A DNA stretch of 64,000 nt from Pseudomonas sp. CFII64. Lineage in GTDB: Bacteria > Pseudomonadota > Gammaproteobacteria > Pseudomonadales > Pseudomonadaceae. The notes beneath the pieces are model-generated. The model had not been told where the DNA came from and searched no databases. It worked only from the letters and a program-made list of their open reading frames with translations. The stretch covers positions 173,488 through 237,487 of the forward strand of contig NZ_ATLO01000028.1 in the NCBI RefSeq assembly GCF_000416235.1. Direction: 5' to 3'. Every line of letters begins with the position of its first letter. Positions within the stretch are counted from its first letter, which is position 1. Of the stretch, positions 1 through 9,556 are shown one piece after another. Both the position numbers and the translations under genes were made by a program.

Positions 1-92
1 TGGCCCGCGACGGCATCGCCGTTGAAGATGAGCAAGTACTGCGCGTCACTGCCATCGAAGACAGTGAAATCGTGCTGGTAGACGTCGCGTAA
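1..92 (+). CDS. C-terminal end of a probable pirin-family protein (partial)
   Basis: Frame 3 is open from the left edge to a TAA at 90-92 and encodes the last 29 residues of a protein. The tail is acidic and ends in alternating hydrophobic residues (EIVLVDVA). It resembles the last beta strands of pirin/YhhW-type bicupins, where a conserved 'dea.l.l.a.edaevllvdl' pattern closes the protein. The segment is too short for a firm family call. A strong hairpin terminator follows 25 bases later. Confidence 0.45.
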   Translation, partial: ARDGIAVEDEQVLRVTAIEDSEIVLVDVA

Positions 93-115
93 CAAGCTAC
101 TTCATGCAGATACAC

Positions 116-149
116 AAAAGCCCCGGCTCGCAAGAGTCGGGGCTTTTTT
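116..149. terminator. Bidirectional rho-independent terminator
   Basis: A GC-rich stem (GCCCCGGCTC at 120-129 with GAGTCGGGGC at 134-143, one G-T pair) and a 4-base loop are flanked by an A-run at 116-119 and a T-run at 144-149. It lies between the convergent pirin tail and pgm, so it can stop transcription from both sides. Confidence 0.9.
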
Positions 150-167
150 GCTTAGCAGAGAAGAGGA

Positions 168-1814
168 TCAGTCAGGCGCGATCGCCGCATCCACCAGAAC
201 CTGCGCTTCAGCGACCAGTCGCTTGAGGTGATCTTCGCCCACGAAACTTTCGGCGTAGATCTTGTAGATGTCCTCGGTACCGGATGGGCGCGCCGCGAAC
301 CAGCCATTCTCGGTCATGACCTTGAGGCCGCCGATAGCCTGATTGTTCCCCGGCGCATGACTGAGCACGTTGAGGATCGGTTCGCCGGCCAATTCGGTGG
401 ACTTCACCTGATCGGGCGACAGCTTGCCGAGTAACGCTTTCTGTTCAGGATTGGCCTTGGCTTCAACGCGCGTCGAAAACGGTTCGCCCAATTCCTCGGT
501 CAACGCCTGATAGATCTCACTCGGATCACGGCCTTTTCGCGCCGTGATCTCAGCCGCCAGCAAGGCCGGAATCAGCCCATCCTTGTCGGTGGTCCAGACC
601 GTGCCATCCCTGCGCAGGAACGACGCGCCAGCACTTTCTTCGCCACCAAAACCCAGGGAACCGTCGAACAGCCCTTCGGCGAAGAACTTGAAGCCCACTG
701 GCACTTCATACAAACGACGCCCCAGACGGGCGGCAACCCGATCAATCATGCCGCTGCTGACCACGGTCTTGCCTACGGCCGCATCGGCACGCCAGTCCGG
801 ACGGTTCTGGAACAGATAATCGATGGACACTGCCAGGTAATTGTTCGGCGCGAGCAGGCCACCGCTTGGCGTGACGATGCCGTGGCGGTCATGGTCCGGG
901 TCGCAGGCAAAGGCGACCTGATATTTGTCCTTGAGACCGATCAGGCCCTGCATGGCGAAATTGGACGACGGGTCCATGCGGATCTGGCCGTCCCAGTCGA
1001 CGCTCATGAAGCGGAACGTTGGATCGACGAACTTGTTCACCACATCCAGATTCAGGCCGTAGTGCTCGCCGATCGCCGACCAGTAGCGCACCCCTGCTCC
1101 GCCCAGCGGATCGACGCCCAGGCGCAGATTGGCGTTGCGGATGGCATCCATGTCGATGACGTTTTTCAGGTCCGCGACGTAAGTGTTGAGGTAGTCATGG
1201 CGATGGGTCGTGTCAGCGCGCAACGCTCGGTCGTGACTCATGCGCGTCACGCCCAGAATCTTCTCGGCCAGCAGTTCGTTGGCCTTGGCCTCAATCCACT
1301 TGGTGATGTGGCTGTCAGCCGGGCCGCCATTGGGCGGGTTGTATTTGAAGCCGCCGCTTTCCGGCGGGTTGTGCGAAGGCGTGATGACAATGCCATCGGC
1401 CAGGCCCGACGTGCGGCCCCGGTTGTAGCAGATGATCGCGTGGGAAATCGCTGGGGTCGGTGTGTATTCGTCGCCTTCGGAAATCATCACGTGCACGCCA
1501 TTGGCGGCCAGGACTTCCAGGGCGGTGGCACTGGCGGGCGTCGACAAGGCGTGGGTGTCGGCGCCGAGAAACAGCGGGCCGTCGATGCCGTTCAGCTGAC
1601 GGTACAGGCAGATGGCCTGGCTGATGGCCAGAACGTGCCATTCGTTGAAACTCAAATCAAAAGAACTGCCACGGTGCCCGGAGGTGCCGAACGCGACCCG
1701 TTGGGTCGCGACAGAAGCGTCCGGCTGGCCAGTGTAATAGGCGGTTACCAATCGGGGAACATCGACCAGCAATTCGGCGGGTGCCAGCTTGCCGGCGAAA
1801 GGACTCAGACTCAT
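168..1814 (-). CDS. pgm: Phosphoglucomutase, alpha-D-glucose phosphate-specific
   Basis: This 548-residue protein interconverts glucose 1-phosphate and glucose 6-phosphate in the cytosol, linking glycolysis to glycogen, trehalose and envelope sugar synthesis. It has the phosphoserine loop TPSHNP, the N-terminal FGTSGHRG motif, the metal loop DPDHDRHG, a sugar-binding GGEESAG motif and the C-terminal phosphate loop RPSGTED. The length equals that of Pseudomonas/E. coli Pgm. The reading frame stays open 33 codons further upstream. The ATG at 1814 was chosen because a clean GGAGG sits at 1819-1823 and the known N-terminus starts there. It is convergent with the pirin gene and lies downstream of, and on the same strand as, the helicase gene. 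Confidence 0.96.
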   Translation of the reverse strand: MSLSPFAGKLAPAELLVDVPRLVTAYYTGQPDASVATQRVAFGTSGHRGSSFDLSFNEWHVLAISQAICLYRQLNGIDGPLFLGADTHALSTPASATALEVLAANGVHVMISEGDEYTPTPAISHAIICYNRGRTSGLADGIVITPSHNPPESGGFKYNPPNGGPADSHITKWIEAKANELLAEKILGVTRMSHDRALRADTTHRHDYLNTYVADLKNVIDMDAIRNANLRLGVDPLGGAGVRYWSAIGEHYGLNLDVVNKFVDPTFRFMSVDWDGQIRMDPSSNFAMQGLIGLKDKYQVAFACDPDHDRHGIVTPSGGLLAPNNYLAVSIDYLFQNRPDWRADAAVGKTVVSSGMIDRVAARLGRRLYEVPVGFKFFAEGLFDGSLGFGGEESAGASFLRRDGTVWTTDKDGLIPALLAAEITARKGRDPSEIYQALTEELGEPFSTRVEAKANPEQKALLGKLSPDQVKSTELAGEPILNVLSHAPGNNQAIGGLKVMTENGWFAARPSGTEDIYKIYAESFVGEDHLKRLVAEAQVLVDAAIAPD

Positions 1815-1947
1815 ACAACCTCCATGGAGACAGGAAATGGAAATAACGCAGGCAGCTGTAGGGCTTGAATAAAAAATAGCAGCGGCGCGGCAGTTTACTG
1901 GCAGTTTGACCACTGCGCTCGGCTATCGATCCCTAAACCCTTGAGCA

Positions 1948-4266
1948 TCAAAGCTGCCACCATTTTGGAAGCAACTGTTGCACCTTGCGCTCGGCGAAAC
2001 GGTCATCGATCAGCATCACGACGCCACGGTCGTCCTGGCTGCGGATCACCCGGCCTGCGGCCTGCACGACTTTTTGCAGCCCTGGATAAAGGTAGGTGTA
2101 ATCGTAGCCTGCGCCAAACAGCGCAGCCATGCGCTGTTTAAGTTGTTCATTGACCGGGTTCAGCTGAGCCAGGCCCAACGTCGCAATGAACGCACCGATC
2201 AGCCGCGCGCCGGGCAAATCGATCCCCTCACCGAATGCGCCGCCCAGTACCGCAAAGCCAATGCCCTGGCTTTCAAGGGTAAAGCGCGCAAGAAAGCCGT
2301 GGCGGTCAGCTTCGCTCATGCCGCGCGCCTGCTGCCAGATCGGCACCTGTGGATGGCAGGCCTGCATCAACTGTGCGACTTGTTGCAGATAATCGAAGCT
2401 GCTGAAGAAGGCCAGATAATTGCCCGGGCGCGATGCAAACTGCTCGGCCATCAACTCGACGATGGGCGCCAGGGAAGCCTGGCGATGAGTAAAACGGGTG
2501 GATATCTGGCTGACGATCCGCACGTCCAGTTGCTGGCGATTAAAGGGCGATTCGACATCGATCCATGCCGTATCGACAGGCAAACCGAGCAAGTCGGCGT
2601 AGTAGTGCCGAGGGCTGAGGGTGGCGGAAAACAGCACGCTGCTGCGCGCGGCGGTCAACCTCGGACGAATGAAATTGGCTGGCACCACGTTGCGCAGGCA
2701 GAGCCGGGACAAGCTGCTGCGCTTGCCCCTTGGTTCGCGCTTGCTGATGTCGAAGACGAAATGCTCGTCGAACAGTTCAGCGATGCGAACAAAGGCAATC
2801 GCTTCGAAATAAAAGTTTTGCAGCGGGCCATCGATGGCGTCGGGATGCTCATTGAAGTAATCGCCCATGGCCGTTACGCACAGGTTGAGACTTTGCAGCA
2901 GCTTGCCCGGTGTACCGGGATAGGCTTGATACGCCGCGATTTGCTCCTTGTGCAGCGCATTCCAGTCGCGATTCAGCCGTTGCAGTGATTTTTTCAAAGG
3001 CGCGGGGGCAACGTCGCGGATGGCGTTCATGCTCTGCTGGTCAAGGCTGGCGCTGTACATCTGCCGGGCGCGCTCGACCATGTTGTGCGCCTCATCAACC
3101 AGCACCGCGACGCGCCATTGATTGAACTGCGCCAGACCAAACAGCAAGGCGCTCAGGTCGAAATAGTAGTTGTAGTCGGCGATCACCACGTCCGACCAGC
3201 GCGCCATTTCCTGACTGAGGTAGTACGGACAGACTTGATGCTCCAGCGCCACCTGGCGCAAACCGGCCTGATCCAGCCACGGCGCGGTCAACGCGGCACT
3301 GCGCGCGGCCGGGAGTCGATCATAAAAACCCCGGGCCAGCGGGCATGAGTCGCCATTGCAGGCTTTGTCCGGATGCTCACAGGCCTTGTCACGAGCCACC
3401 AGTTCCAGCACGCGCAATTCAAGCTCCGGGGCGCTGTGCCGGATCACTCCCAGTGCGTCCAGGGCCAGCTTGCGCCCCGGTGTTTTGGCGGTCAGGAAGA
3501 ATAACTTGTCGAGTTGCTGGCTCGGCGCGGCCTTGAGCATGGGGAACAAGGTGCCGATGGTTTTGCCGATGCCGGTGGGTGCCTGGGCCATCAGGCAGCG
3601 ACCGGTGCTGACCGCTTTGTAGACGGATTCGGCCAGATGCCGCTGGCCAATACGAAAGCCTGCGTGGGGGAATTGCAAGCCCCGCAGCACGTCATTGCGC
3701 TGGTGACTGTGAGCCAATTCCTGGCGCGCCCACTGCAGGAATATCCCGCAATGCTTGTCGAAAAATGCCCGCAGTTCATCAGCAGTGTGCCGTTCACGAA
3801 TCAGTGTCTCCTCTTCGCTGATGATGTTGAAATACACCAGCGCCAGATTCACTTCACTCAGCTGCAATTGCTGGCACAACAACCAACCGTAAATTTTTGC
3901 CTGGGCCCAATGCAGCTGCCGATGGTTGTCGGGAATGGCGGCAAAATCGCCACGGTAAGTCTTCACCTCTTCAAGCTGATTGCGCTGCGGATCATAACCG
4001 TCCGCCCTGCCCCGGACTTTCAACTGTTGGTACTCACCCGATAGCGGTACTTCAGACTGGTAATCCGGCCCGCGCCGCGCCGCAACGGTACGATGCCCGG
4101 CAATACCTTGTTGAGCCGTCGGCGCCGGAGTGAAACGCAGGTCGAGGTCGCCGGCCTTCGCCGTAAACTCGCACAGCGCGCGGACCGCCACGACATAGAC
4201 CGAGGTCGACGCGCCATCGGGCACGAGCGCATCGCTGAGAGGGGTTGAATCAGGAACTGAAGTCAC
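1948..4266 (-). CDS. DinG/Rad3 (XPD)-like Fe-S ATP-dependent DNA helicase with nuclease-like N-terminus
   Basis: A 772-residue superfamily 2 helicase. Residues about 20-145 resemble a PD-(D/E)XK nuclease fold (E..KTYRG near residues 99-105). The Walker A motif APTGIGKT is at 229-236. Four cysteines at 296, 303, 308 and 346 are spaced as in the 4Fe-4S domain of XPD/DinG helicases. The DEAH box is at 391-394, and the C-terminal helicase motifs include GGAFGEGIDLPG and QAAGRVIRS. It probably unwinds DNA with 5'-3' polarity and may process damaged or branched DNA. The start is GTG at 4266 with a weak ribosome site, and a GTG at codon 15 is an alternative. The family is common in Pseudomonas, often annotated as an ATP-dependent DNA helicase. 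It is unrelated to the sulfur island. Confidence 0.88.
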   Translation of the reverse strand: MTSVPDSTPLSDALVPDGASTSVYVVAVRALCEFTAKAGDLDLRFTPAPTAQQGIAGHRTVAARRGPDYQSEVPLSGEYQQLKVRGRADGYDPQRNQLEEVKTYRGDFAAIPDNHRQLHWAQAKIYGWLLCQQLQLSEVNLALVYFNIISEEETLIRERHTADELRAFFDKHCGIFLQWARQELAHSHQRNDVLRGLQFPHAGFRIGQRHLAESVYKAVSTGRCLMAQAPTGIGKTIGTLFPMLKAAPSQQLDKLFFLTAKTPGRKLALDALGVIRHSAPELELRVLELVARDKACEHPDKACNGDSCPLARGFYDRLPAARSAALTAPWLDQAGLRQVALEHQVCPYYLSQEMARWSDVVIADYNYYFDLSALLFGLAQFNQWRVAVLVDEAHNMVERARQMYSASLDQQSMNAIRDVAPAPLKKSLQRLNRDWNALHKEQIAAYQAYPGTPGKLLQSLNLCVTAMGDYFNEHPDAIDGPLQNFYFEAIAFVRIAELFDEHFVFDISKREPRGKRSSLSRLCLRNVVPANFIRPRLTAARSSVLFSATLSPRHYYADLLGLPVDTAWIDVESPFNRQQLDVRIVSQISTRFTHRQASLAPIVELMAEQFASRPGNYLAFFSSFDYLQQVAQLMQACHPQVPIWQQARGMSEADRHGFLARFTLESQGIGFAVLGGAFGEGIDLPGARLIGAFIATLGLAQLNPVNEQLKQRMAALFGAGYDYTYLYPGLQKVVQAAGRVIRSQDDRGVVMLIDDRFAERKVQQLLPKWWQL

Positions 4267-4371
4267 TGCCGGGACGAACCATCGATTGCCAATACTGGAT
4301 GGGTGTACAGATATCAGTCTGTCGCCAGTCTGGCAAATCTAAATGGATCGACGGCCCGAATGTCCCGGGCC

Positions 4372-5778
4372 TCAAGCGCAACGGGCTTCGGACAAAGCGC
4401 GACGCAATGTCGCGAGTGTAGTCTCGATGGGCAAATGTTCGCCGATGGCATAACTGATGCGCAGGTTTTGGCGATGCAAACCCTGCAGGCTGAACAGTTC
4501 GCCGGGAGCGATGACAATGCGTTCCTGCAACAACTGATCGAATACCTGGCGCATGTCAACGCAATAGGCGCTTTGGGCCCAGATAACCGCTCCGCCCTGG
4601 GGCGTTTCATAGTGCAGCAAGCGTCCAAGGTGTTGATCGATCAGCGATGTCATTGCCAGCATCCGTTGTTCCAGAACCCGGCGTAGCTCGCCCAGATGCT
4701 GATCCAGTCGCCCGCTACTGTAGAGCCGCGCAATCGCCTTCTGCCGCAGTGGTGGCAGGTTGAACGCCTGCAGCAGGAAATATTGCTGCCATTGTGGATG
4801 GAAAGACCTGCTCAGCAGGTAGCCATAGGGTGCCTCCGCGCCCAGTATTTTCTCGAACGACCCGATGATCAGCAGGCGTTCAGGATCGATCAAGTCCCGC
4901 AACCTGCAAAGGGGCGCCTCGAAGCTGAGTTCGCCATGACTGTCATTCTCCAGAACCCAGACTCGGTAACGGTTCAACAGATCGGCGACCGCCTGACGAT
5001 TATGAGCAGGCAGACCACTGCCTCTTACCGCGTTGAGGAACGAGGGCAGCAAGGCGAGTCCCACACCCTCATTTAGCAAGATCTGATCCAGTGCGGGGAT
5101 ATTGATACAACCGGCCTGATCCACGGGCAACTCGATAACCCGGATGTTGAATGACTGCAAGAGCCGCAAAAGCGTCCAGGTGCAGGGTGATTCAACCAGC
5201 ACCGTACTGCCGCGAAGCGCCAGGGTTTCAAGGACGACTTTCATCATGGCCAACAGATCAGGCCCGACAAAGGCATCTTCTGGCAGCCAGCTGCGCTGCG
5301 TCGATACCGTGTAGTGGGCTGCCAACGCAGATCGAAGCTCTACGTCACCAAAGGGCTGGAAGTTCGGATCCAGTGGCCCGGGATACTGACGGACCAGCTC
5401 ACGCTCAATGAGCAAAAGCGGGCTCTCCAACGACTCCGCCTGGGTGGGCTGATCGTTGCCCAGCACCAGCATGCCGGGTCGGCGAGCGCTGTTATACAAG
5501 GCTTCCAGCAGGCCTTTCGATTCTTCCGAGCTGTCTGGCGTGCAGTCGCTGCGTCCATTGGGCTGGGCGAAGTAGCCCGACTTGGGCACAGAGCAGACCC
5601 GCCCTTCCTTTTCCAGCAATGAATAGGCGTTCTGCACCGTCGAAATCGAAACCTTCAAACGCACCGCCAGTTGCCGCAGCGATGGCAGCCGGGTAGGAGG
5701 CCCGCCCGGCGCATCATTGATCAGTCCCACCAGGTAGCGGTACACCGTGTGATAGGCGAAATCAGGTTTATTTTTCAT
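4372..5778 (-). CDS. MocR-type GntR/aminotransferase transcriptional regulator
   Basis: 468 residues. The N-terminal winged helix (about 1-75) contains the GntR core 'LPSLRQLA..L.VS..TVQNAY..LE.EG'. A fold-type I PLP aminotransferase-like domain (about 110-460) follows, with the candidate PLP lysine in GSFEKILG. MocR regulators sense PLP or amino-acid adducts and usually control a neighbouring operon. The next upstream gene on the same strand is the PP-loop ATPase (stop at 5882), so the two are likely co-transcribed and the ATPase is a plausible target. The ATG at 5778 was chosen because the wHTH begins there with a GGGTG upstream. An ATG at 5847 extends the frame by 23 residues without a ribosome site. 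Confidence 0.88.
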   Translation of the reverse strand: MKNKPDFAYHTVYRYLVGLINDAPGGPPTRLPSLRQLAVRLKVSISTVQNAYSLLEKEGRVCSVPKSGYFAQPNGRSDCTPDSSEESKGLLEALYNSARRPGMLVLGNDQPTQAESLESPLLLIERELVRQYPGPLDPNFQPFGDVELRSALAAHYTVSTQRSWLPEDAFVGPDLLAMMKVVLETLALRGSTVLVESPCTWTLLRLLQSFNIRVIELPVDQAGCINIPALDQILLNEGVGLALLPSFLNAVRGSGLPAHNRQAVADLLNRYRVWVLENDSHGELSFEAPLCRLRDLIDPERLLIIGSFEKILGAEAPYGYLLSRSFHPQWQQYFLLQAFNLPPLRQKAIARLYSSGRLDQHLGELRRVLEQRMLAMTSLIDQHLGRLLHYETPQGGAVIWAQSAYCVDMRQVFDQLLQERIVIAPGELFSLQGLHRQNLRISYAIGEHLPIETTLATLRRALSEARCA

Positions 5779-5881
5779 GAGCGACACCCGCCCATGCGCA
5801 AAACGCTGGGGCCAAAATTTCTCGTTGACTGATGATGTGCATGACATGGCGGACCAGGCCGCTGCCGATCCAGATGATGGA

Positions 5882-7387
5882 TCAGCGGCCGGATATCATT
5901 TCCGTAACCGCTTCGCCAGTGACTGAGTCGACCGTCGAGATCTTTCGTTTATCAGGATCGGCGGCGCGCACCCGGGCAATGATCGAATGTTGCTGGCTGA
6001 AATCAACCCGCTGTTTCAGATAGAGATTCTGCAGGCCTTTGATACTCAAACCGCTGATATCGATCAACCACTGAATGACTTGCTCGGGGGCGCTAACGCC
6101 TGCCAGAGCCTTATGCAGGTCCGGCAGTGCGACCAACATCCCCGGATGACAGCGGCGAAGGAAGATCTCCAGGTCTCGCCCTTCATCGACGAAGGGTGAA
6201 AAGAGCAGACACACCAGTTGCGCTTCATTCAGGCCGAACCCCTCCAGAGCAAAGGCTGCAGCCAATTCCCGACGGGCCTGCAATCGCGCCTCGCCGACAT
6301 ATGCGCCCAACGCCTGATCGATCAAGCGCTGAGGCATTTGTTTCCTGCGCATCATTGTTTTGGCCAGTTCAAGGTATTCGGCAATGCCATCGGCATAGGC
6401 GCGGCCTTGCACGTATTGGGCTTTCAGGCCGCGCATATGTGCCATCAGCAACGGATTGGCGCAGTCTGACTCACTGAAGCTGAACGCCAGATCATCGAAA
6501 CGAAAGCCAAGAAATTCGGTGAGCAAATTCCAGTGCTCTTCCACGTTGCTGTGCATCAGATCAGAAATGGTGATGTAGGACGGGACCACGGATTTATTTG
6601 GAAAGCCCAGCGGACGAACAACGCGTCCAGCCGTTTCGCTGCCATCGCCGTACAATTCCTGATAGTACGCCTGACCAATACTGTCGATGGTGCGCAATAC
6701 CCCGTTGAAATTCTGATTGCCCCAATCACTGAAACGCTGTGCGTTGCGTGGCACCAGACGCATGATCCAGGCGATATATTGCTTTTGTTCCTTGCGTGAG
6801 TCGCCGCTGACCAGGGCATCCACACCAGTGCCCCAAGCGGCGGCACGCCCGAAAAACTCCGCGATCCCCAAATAGCAGCTGTTGCAGAAGGTGGTTCGTC
6901 CATCCCCTGCCGACAGGTGTCCACTGAGCAGCATGTCAGACCGATTTTGCTCGCGCCCCGCCTGGGAAAATGGCAGATCAGGCTCGAAGACCTGCACGTA
7001 CTGGTTATCCACCACCAACAATTCGACTCGGGGGTCGTCGTGGAGGAACAGTCCCGAATAGGTGCGCTGAATGTTGCCCATGACCGCAGGCGTCATGCCC
7101 GCATGACGCATGGTGGCAATGCGCAGATTGAATGTCGCGGGTGATCTGCCAGCAATGCTCAGCTGCGCGGCGCGCAGGAACGCGACTGTATAGGCACTGT
7201 CCTTGCCACCGCTGAATGCCACCATGACCTTGAAGCTGGCAATCCGCTCGATGCCACCTGCGGCCACGATCAAACGCTGAATCAATAACTGCAAGGCGGT
7301 CCGCTCGGCGCGTGTGAAGTGACCCAGCAAGCGTTGCAGCACTTGCTGATACACATAACTCATCGCTTGCTCGTGTATAGAGCTCAT
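5882..7387 (-). CDS. PP-loop (N-type ATP pyrophosphatase) ATPase of unknown substrate
   Basis: 501 residues. The PP-loop SGGKDS is at 59-64, preceded by a hydrophobic beta strand, which marks the adenine nucleotide alpha-hydrolase superfamily (TtcA, MnmA, ThiI, NAD and GMP synthases). These enzymes adenylate a substrate with AMP and PPi chemistry. A CxxC pair (CNSC, 168-171) lies about 105 residues later, as in Fe-S or thiol-dependent sulfur-transfer members and in WbpG-like sugar amidotransferases. A second loop, SGDSRKEQ, is at about 194-201. The C-terminal 250 residues are helical and unfamiliar. No THUMP, rhodanese or NAD-synthase signature was seen. The ATG at 7387 has AGGTG 8 bases upstream. 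It probably forms an operon with the MocR gene downstream. The reaction is unknown. Confidence 0.8.
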   Translation of the reverse strand: MSSIHEQAMSYVYQQVLQRLLGHFTRAERTALQLLIQRLIVAAGGIERIASFKVMVAFSGGKDSAYTVAFLRAAQLSIAGRSPATFNLRIATMRHAGMTPAVMGNIQRTYSGLFLHDDPRVELLVVDNQYVQVFEPDLPFSQAGREQNRSDMLLSGHLSAGDGRTTFCNSCYLGIAEFFGRAAAWGTGVDALVSGDSRKEQKQYIAWIMRLVPRNAQRFSDWGNQNFNGVLRTIDSIGQAYYQELYGDGSETAGRVVRPLGFPNKSVVPSYITISDLMHSNVEEHWNLLTEFLGFRFDDLAFSFSESDCANPLLMAHMRGLKAQYVQGRAYADGIAEYLELAKTMMRRKQMPQRLIDQALGAYVGEARLQARRELAAAFALEGFGLNEAQLVCLLFSPFVDEGRDLEIFLRRCHPGMLVALPDLHKALAGVSAPEQVIQWLIDISGLSIKGLQNLYLKQRVDFSQQHSIIARVRAADPDKRKISTVDSVTGEAVTEMISGR

Positions 7388-7898
7388 CGTGTTTCACCTG
7401 CCTGCATATGAGCGTGCGAGGATGTGCAGATTGTATTTACATCGTGCAGCCATCTGGATGAATAATCGACCATGACTCATTCCCTGAGTAATAATTACCC
7501 AACTATTATCAAGATTAATCCAGCAATTACAAGGTACAGATAAGTCATGGAATGCGGCGCACCGAAGTGGCTTTAAACATAAACAACTAAACACGCCGGT
7601 TTAATTTTGTTGTTTAAGTGGATGGCGTTTCCGAGTGCATTTTTACCGGCCAGGCCCGCAGCACATGGCCCTGCTCGGCCTGCTGGGAGATTTTCGGCGC
7701 GAGCGCAAGAAAGGACTGTATTTCACAGCACGCAGTACGGACGCGCTGTTGGTTATAAATCCCTGAGAGCGGGGTGATAATAAACCTGCTCAGGCGATAC
7801 TTCCGAGAAATATCAAGCTACGTTTATTCATATTTTTGTAAAACTGTATCGTTTCAACTTCAAACCTGTTAAATGCCGAGGATTGAACTTTGCGAGCG

Positions 7899-7925
7899 TT
7901 CACACTTATCGTTTGAGGCTATAAT
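7899..7925 (+). promoter_or_regulatory. Possible sigma-70 promoter directed into the hairpin region
   Basis: A perfect TATAAT (7920-7925) lies 15 bases after TTCACA (7899-7904) on the plus strand. No coding gene follows, because the next gene runs the other way. It could drive a small RNA ending at the hairpins at 8011-8061. The 15-base spacer is short, so this is only a candidate. Confidence 0.3.
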
Positions 7926-8010
7926 GCGCCGCAGGTTTATATCCGCAATGCTGAGCAGTCGAATGCCGATCAGCTAACGAAGTTTGAAACTGAAAAGTGG
8001 GAAGTTACGT

Positions 8011-8061
8011 CGACGCCTGGCTGGAGGCGTCGAGGAGACGGAAGTGCTATTGCAGCACTTC
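8011..8061. terminator. Two tandem hairpins after the oxidoreductase gene
   Basis: Stem 1 is CGACGCCT (8011-8018) with AGGCGTCG (8025-8032). Stem 2 is GAAGTGCT (8041-8048) with AGCACTTC (8054-8061). Both are perfect 8-bp stems just past the stop codon of the minus-strand oxidoreductase at 8073. Neither is followed by a long T-run on either strand, so they are structured 3' ends rather than canonical terminators. Confidence 0.5.
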
Positions 8062-8072
8062 TCAGGAGGCGA

Positions 8073-9095
8073 TCAGACAGGCTCCACTTCAAGGACTGCT
8101 CGCCCGCCAATCGGGCAGCCATCCATATAGCGGTGAGCCTGGACCACTTCGCTGAACGGGAATACTCGCATTTTCAGCGGCACCAGCACCCGATCTGCGG
8201 TCAACTGATTGATGTCGCGCAGCGCACGCTGCAGCGCAGCTTCATCCTGAGAGATGCCCAATTCCGGCTTGCCGGTAAAGTTGCCCAGGCAATGCACAAA
8301 GAACTGAATGTTCTTCTGGAAAGCGGCACATGCCGGGAACGGAGTCTGATTGCCACCTTGCAGACCATAAAGTATCAGGCTGCCGCGTGGCGCCAGGACG
8401 TCGCCCATGATTGACATCTGCGGACCGCCGAGACCGTCGAACACGGCATCGACACCACGGTTTTCAGTGTATTTATTGATCGCCATGAGCAAGTCCTGCT
8501 CTTCGGTGACCACGACTTTATCGGCTCCCAGCGACAACAGGTAATCCCGTGCATCGTCAGTCTTGGTGGCAGCGATGACTCGCACACCCAATGCTTTGCC
8601 CAACTGGACAAACGCCGGGCCGGCGCAGTGACTGGCATCAGTCACCAACGCGGTCTGCCCGGGTTTGATACGCGCCAGGTCCATATAGGCAAAATAGGCA
8701 ACCAGCAGCGGCGTGTAATGCACGCTCGCTTCCAGTGGCGTCAACACGTCGGGGTAACGTGTCAACGCAGACTGTGGCAGCACCACAACTTCGCCGTATA
8801 CCGGATGCTGATTCGGATCTGCCGACGGGAAGCTGGCAACCTTGTCGCCCACAGCAAAATCATCGACGCCTTCACCCAATGCGGTGACAACGCCAGCCAT
8901 TTCATGGCCCATGCCCGCAGGGAGTCGCGCCTGGGAAGACGCCAGGTTTTGCCGCCAGAGGACGTCATACCAGCTGATGCCTATCGCCTGGACACGTACT
9001 TGTACCTCACCGGGTCCAGGCAACGCGGCAGGATGCTCTTCAATCTTGAGCACCTCTGCTGGGCCAAACTGATGAAAACGAATCGTGCGGGACAT
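8073..9095 (-). CDS. MDR-family (zinc-free) NADPH:quinone oxidoreductase-like protein
   Basis: 340 residues of the medium-chain dehydrogenase/reductase family. The N-terminal GroES-like domain (about 1-120, with GHEMAGVV..LGEGV..F.VGDKV) lacks the zinc cysteines. The Rossmann part follows (about 140-280, AGPAFVQLGKALGVRVIAAT). This is the layout of QorA-like quinone or enone reductases, which use NADPH to reduce electrophilic carbonyls in the cytosol. The ATG at 9095 has GAGG about 7 bases upstream. A LysR gene is divergently transcribed 461 bases away and is the likely regulator. The exact substrate cannot be read from the sequence. Confidence 0.85.
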   Translation of the reverse strand: MSRTIRFHQFGPAEVLKIEEHPAALPGPGEVQVRVQAIGISWYDVLWRQNLASSQARLPAGMGHEMAGVVTALGEGVDDFAVGDKVASFPSADPNQHPVYGEVVVLPQSALTRYPDVLTPLEASVHYTPLLVAYFAYMDLARIKPGQTALVTDASHCAGPAFVQLGKALGVRVIAATKTDDARDYLLSLGADKVVVTEEQDLLMAINKYTENRGVDAVFDGLGGPQMSIMGDVLAPRGSLILYGLQGGNQTPFPACAAFQKNIQFFVHCLGNFTGKPELGISQDEAALQRALRDINQLTADRVLVPLKMRVFPFSEVVQAHRYMDGCPIGGRAVLEVEPV

Positions 9096-9556
9096 TTCGA
9101 ACCTCGCCTAATGAACCTTGATGCCATGAACTCTATCCGGACGCTGCCGGGAACACTATCAGTGGCTATTAATAGTCGACATGTCTGTCATCGATTGTCA
9201 TCACATTCCGTAGGCTTATCGCCTTGTGACAAATCACAGACTGCCTCTGTGGTCATGGGCGGCCATTGTTCGCATGTCGCACGTACATTGCAACCCATGG
9301 AATGTTTCATCTTCCGCCCTTCGGACAGGCAGACGCAAAATTGCGCTGCGCTGCTGGGTATTGGGCCACCGGGCATGGCCGCACGTTCAATGAATTTGCA
9401 GGCTTTTTCGCGCGTACGATTGCAGGTATCTGATCTCGCGATGAATTTATGCATGCGCAAACTGCGTATTTGCTCGTACTATTCACGCCAGCGTTGAACA
9501 CACCGGCTTTCTGCTGGCTGCCCGCTGCTTCGACAAATGCCCCGAGATCACCTGCC
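9096..9556. promoter_or_regulatory. Divergent promoter region, oxidoreductase/LysR
   Basis: 461 bases separate the two divergent starts. The region should contain both promoters and the LysR operator, but I could not single out a convincing LysR T-N11-A box or -35/-10 pair. The longer open frame running into the LysR gene from 9449 lacks a ribosome site and is not taken as coding. Confidence 0.4.

Larger units (their letters stand above)
7388..8072. other. Intergenic region with dyads, no convincing gene
   Basis: 685 bases upstream of the PP-loop gene and downstream of the oxidoreductase gene. The first 250 bases are AT-rich and should carry the MocR/PP-loop promoter. A nested dyad (AAACAAC 7581-7587 with GTTGTTT 7609-7615, inner TAAAC 7588-7592 with GTTTA 7599-7603) could be an operator. 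A 40-codon open stretch on the plus strand (about 7643-7766) has no recognisable family. A promoter-like pair and two hairpins are listed separately. Confidence 0.5.

Noticed and set aside
882..1868. 328-codon open frame on the plus strand
   Set aside because: It lies antisense within pgm, has no family resemblance and mirrors the GC-rich codon pattern of pgm.
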